From an uncultured Oscillospiraceae bacterium (lineage in GTDB: Bacteria > Bacillota > Clostridia > Oscillospirales > Acutalibacteraceae): DNA of 7,274 nt. Every line of letters starts with the position of its first letter. Position 1 is the stretch's first letter. The translations under genes and the position numbers were made by a program. Shown here piece after piece: positions 5,308 to 7,274 of this stretch. The notes under the pieces were generated by a model. That model was not told the DNA's origin. It did not search any database and was given only the letters and a program-made list of their open reading frames with translations. The stretch covers positions 1 to 7,274 of the forward strand of contig URRG01000112.1 of assembly GCA_900550095.1 (NCBI GenBank), written 5' to 3'.

Positions 5308-5347
5308 AAAAACGGTCCCGCATCGTGAAGATGCGGGACCGTTTTTT
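5308..5347. terminator. Bidirectional Rho-independent terminator between sigG and the permease operon
   Basis: CGGTCCCGCATC (5313-5324) and GATGCGGGACCG (5330-5341) form a perfect 12-bp stem with loop GTGAA. A5 precedes the stem (5308-5312) and T6 follows it (5342-5347), so each strand ends in a U-tract. It lies 36 nt after the sigG stop and 62 nt past the stop of the minus-strand LplC-like gene, so it can end both convergent transcripts. Confidence 0.93.
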
Positions 5348-5409
5348 ACCGGTTCTAAGACGCCGGCATACATTCCTCTCCAAAATGACGGGAGCCGTTT
5401 ATGGAACAT

Positions 5410-6306
5410 TCATCCCTTGACGCCTCCCAGCGTAATGCCTTTCACGAAATTCCCCTGGATGAAAGGATACAGGATCAGCACCGGCAGAACGCCGATCACA
5501 GCCATGGCCATCCGTACGGAAACGGAGGGGATAGAAGCCAGACCCACGTCCGCATTGCTGATATTCCCGGAGTTCTGCGTCAAATACTGGATGTTCTGTA
5601 TCATCCTGTTCAGCAGATTTTGGATGGAATACAGGTCTGTATTCCTTGTGAGATATACATAGCCATTCTGCCAGTCGTTCCAATAGGCAATTCCTGCAAA
5701 TAAGCCGATCGTGGCGATGATTGGCTTAGCAAGAGGGAATGCTACCTTAGAGAAAGTTTGGAATTCAGAAGCTCCGTCTATATAGGCCGCCTCCAGAATT
5801 TCTGTTGGGATACTCGTAACGAAATAGGATTTCATCAGCAAAATGTAAAATCCGCTGGTGACAAGATTGGGCAGGAGGATCCCAAGAAACGTATCTTTGA
5901 TGCCGAAAACGGTAGTGTAGTTCATATAAGTAGGAACCAGCCCGCCGTTAAACAGCATGGTGAAGAATACGAGAAAAGTGAGCACACCTCTTGCGGGAAG
6001 GCTCTTTTTTGAAATCGCATATGCCAGAAGCGTTGTGATAGTGATAGAAAGAACCGTTCCTACTGCTGTAAGAAGGATAGAAACGCCATATGCCTTGATA
6101 ACGGAATTACCGGTTTTAAATACATATTCATACGCATACAGGCTGAATTTTTCTGGAATAAAGCTGTATCCGTTCTGAATCAGGGTGTCGTTGTCCGTTA
6201 TAGAGGACATAAAAAGCAGAATCATGGGAATGACAGCGCTGAGAGAGAGAAAGATCATTACGATATGCCCGATCACCTGAAATATTTTTTCTTCCCGTGT
6301 ACGCAT
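5410..6306 (-). CDS. Carbohydrate ABC transporter permease, LplC/YtcP type
   Basis: This is one of two membrane subunits of a CUT1-family sugar importer, 298 residues with about six hydrophobic segments (near 13-35, 72-98, 108-122, 139-160, 196-212, 265-283). The EAA loop that docks the ATPase is EILEAAYIDGASEF onward (169-195), ending PLAKP. FFTMLFNGGLVPTYM (114-128) and the C-terminal GNFVKGITLGGVKG are hallmarks of the LplC subgroup, linked to import of complex oligosaccharides. The substrate here is unknown. The start ATG (complement of 6304-6306) follows a near-perfect AGGAGG site inside the 11-nt gap after the LplB-like gene, so it is second in the operon and coupled to it. No gene follows before the bidirectional terminator, so this is the operon's last gene. 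The ATPase is not here; such systems often share one encoded elsewhere (MsmX type). Confidence 0.94.
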   Translation of the reverse strand: MRTREEKIFQVIGHIVMIFLSLSAVIPMILLFMSSITDNDTLIQNGYSFIPEKFSLYAYEYVFKTGNSVIKAYGVSILLTAVGTVLSITITTLLAYAISKKSLPARGVLTFLVFFTMLFNGGLVPTYMNYTTVFGIKDTFLGILLPNLVTSGFYILLMKSYFVTSIPTEILEAAYIDGASEFQTFSKVAFPLAKPIIATIGLFAGIAYWNDWQNGYVYLTRNTDLYSIQNLLNRMIQNIQYLTQNSGNISNADVGLASIPSVSVRMAMAVIGVLPVLILYPFIQGNFVKGITLGGVKG

Positions 6307-6310
6307 TTTC

Positions 6311-6319
6311 CCACCTCCT
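6311..6319 (-). promoter_or_regulatory. Ribosome binding site of the LplC-like gene, overlapping the upstream stop codon
   Basis: On the minus strand TAGGAGGTGGG merges the TAG stop of the LplB-like gene (6318-6320) with the AGGAGG site, 7 nt before the ATG. This arrangement lets ribosomes that finish the first permease load directly onto the second, favouring equal subunit amounts. Confidence 0.8.
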
Positions 6320-7271
6320 AAAACAGGCTGCTTTCCGGATCGATTTTGCGCACGATCAAATTGGTTGTAAGCACCAGCACAAACCCTACCAGCGATTGAT
6401 AGAAGCCGGCTGCAGCAGAAAGAGTAATGTCACCCAGTTCCAGAAGACCTCTGTAAACATATGTATCGATGGTGTTTGTTACGGCGTATAGAGCCCCGGA
6501 ATTCATAGGCACCTGATAGAAGAGCCCGAAATCTGAATAGAAAATTCTTCCTATTGCAAGCAGGCTCAGCATGATGATGGTGGGTTTCAGCAGGGGGAGC
6601 GTAATATACCGGATCTGCTTCCATTTGCTGGCCCCGTCGATCAAGGCTGCCTCATAGTAAGAGCGGTCAAATCCTATTATGGAAGAAAGATAGATGATGC
6701 TGTTATACCCAAGGCCTTTCCAAATATTTACAAATACCAGAATAAAAGGCCAATACTCCTTTTCCATATACCAGGAAATCGGTTCCATATTCAAAGCGCT
6801 GAGAATGGTTTTGTTAATAAAGCCGCTTTCCGGAGAAAGAAAACCAAATACCAAATAGCTGACGATTACCATAGAAATCATATAGGGCAGTAAAATAACC
6901 GATTGGTAAAATTTTTTAATCTTATGTGTCAGCTCTGAAAGAATGATGGCCACTGTTATGGCGCATACCGCATTCAGGATAATAAATACTAAATTGTATA
7001 AAAGAGTATTTCGGGTAATGATAAAGGCATCTTGCGTGGAAAACAGAAATTTAAAATTATCCAGCCCCGCCCAATCGGAACCGTAGATCCCCTTTCTGGC
7101 ATTAAAGTTTTTGAATGCCAGGACCAGCCCCGGCAGCGGCATATAATTGTTGATGAACAGATATGCCAGGCCGGGGAGGGCCATCAGATAAAGAGGGAGA
7201 TGCTTTTTAACGGCAAGCAGCCGTTTTCCTTTTTTCGGCACAGCTACTGTTTGTGCTCGTGCTCGAGCCAT
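6318..7271 (-). CDS. Carbohydrate ABC transporter permease, LplB type
   Basis: This is the partner membrane subunit of the same CUT1 importer, 317 residues and close to Bacillus LplB (318). A basic N-terminal tail (1-24) is followed by LPLYLMALPGLAYLFINNYMP (first membrane segment) and about five more. The EAA loop is YYEAALIDGASKWKQI onward (205-230), ending LPLLKP. LLPYMISMVIVSYLVFGFLSP (127-146) and the ending RKIDPESSLF are typical of the subgroup. The ATG at the complement of 7269-7271 is only 3 nt from the window edge. The preceding codon (TAT) is open, so a start further upstream cannot be excluded, but the length fits the family. The promoter and probably the solute-binding protein gene lie beyond the right edge. 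By eye this gene is richer in A and T than dpaB-metY. Confidence 0.93.
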   Translation of the reverse strand: MARARAQTVAVPKKGKRLLAVKKHLPLYLMALPGLAYLFINNYMPLPGLVLAFKNFNARKGIYGSDWAGLDNFKFLFSTQDAFIITRNTLLYNLVFIILNAVCAITVAIILSELTHKIKKFYQSVILLPYMISMVIVSYLVFGFLSPESGFINKTILSALNMEPISWYMEKEYWPFILVFVNIWKGLGYNSIIYLSSIIGFDRSYYEAALIDGASKWKQIRYITLPLLKPTIIMLSLLAIGRIFYSDFGLFYQVPMNSGALYAVTNTIDTYVYRGLLELGDITLSAAAGFYQSLVGFVLVLTTNLIVRKIDPESSLF

Positions 7272-7274
7272 ATA

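Noticed and set aside
4423..5409. A 328-codon minus-strand open frame opposite sigG
   Set aside because: It runs through sigG, its promoter and the terminator, and the product has no recognisable family pattern; it is a shadow of the sigG frame.
1..7274. Insertion sequences, prophage, CRISPR, tRNA or rRNA genes
   Set aside because: No transposase, terminal repeats, regularly spaced repeats or tRNA-like cloverleaf sequences were seen on either strand.

Overview
The window looks like chromosome from an endospore-forming, low-to-mid GC Firmicute, most likely a Clostridia member of the Lachnospiraceae type. It carries two sporulation landmarks, dipicolinate synthase (dpaA-dpaB) and the forespore sigma factor sigG. 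The genes have strong AGGAGG-type ribosome binding sites, and the sugar transporter genes are of the LplB/LplC type abundant in gut Lachnospiraceae. The genus is inference; no rRNA or other taxonomic marker is present.

Layout on the + strand. Positions 1-519 hold the 3' part of dpaA, whose start lies off the left edge. It is followed with a stop/start overlap by dpaB (525-1106, or from the GTG at 516). Next come a small zinc-ribbon membrane protein of unknown function (1191-1574) and, 25 nt further on, a PLP-dependent O-acetylhomoserine sulfhydrylase (1600-2871). A non-coding gap of about 250 bp holds a perfect 13-bp hairpin. It is followed by a TRM11-like SAM-dependent RNA methyltransferase gene (3120-4163) that is cut by one in-frame TAG at 3456-3458, with the reading frame intact on both sides. 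A structured 328-bp intergenic region follows, with a Rho-independent terminator, three consecutive inverted repeats and a forespore-type (sigma-F/sigma-G) promoter. It leads into sigG (4492-5271).

A strong hairpin with A-tract and T-tract flanks (5308-5347) can terminate both strands. It separates sigG from a convergent minus-strand pair of carbohydrate ABC transporter permeases: LplB-like (7271 to 6318, upstream) and LplC-like (6306 to 5410, downstream). The matching solute-binding protein and ATPase are not in the window.

How the genes work together. DpaA and DpaB make dipicolinic acid in the mother cell, and SigG drives late forespore genes, so both serve spore maturation, but they are separate transcription units here. 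The sulfhydrylase serves sulfur amino-acid synthesis, and the methyltransferase, if functional, would modify RNA. The permease pair imports an oligosaccharide and appears unrelated to the rest. I see no phage, CRISPR, insertion sequence, tRNA or rRNA. The most unusual points are the amber-interrupted methyltransferase, the unexplained inverted-repeat cluster ahead of sigG, and the small zinc-ribbon protein next to the sulfhydrylase. I find no convincing evidence of a wholly new multi-gene system.
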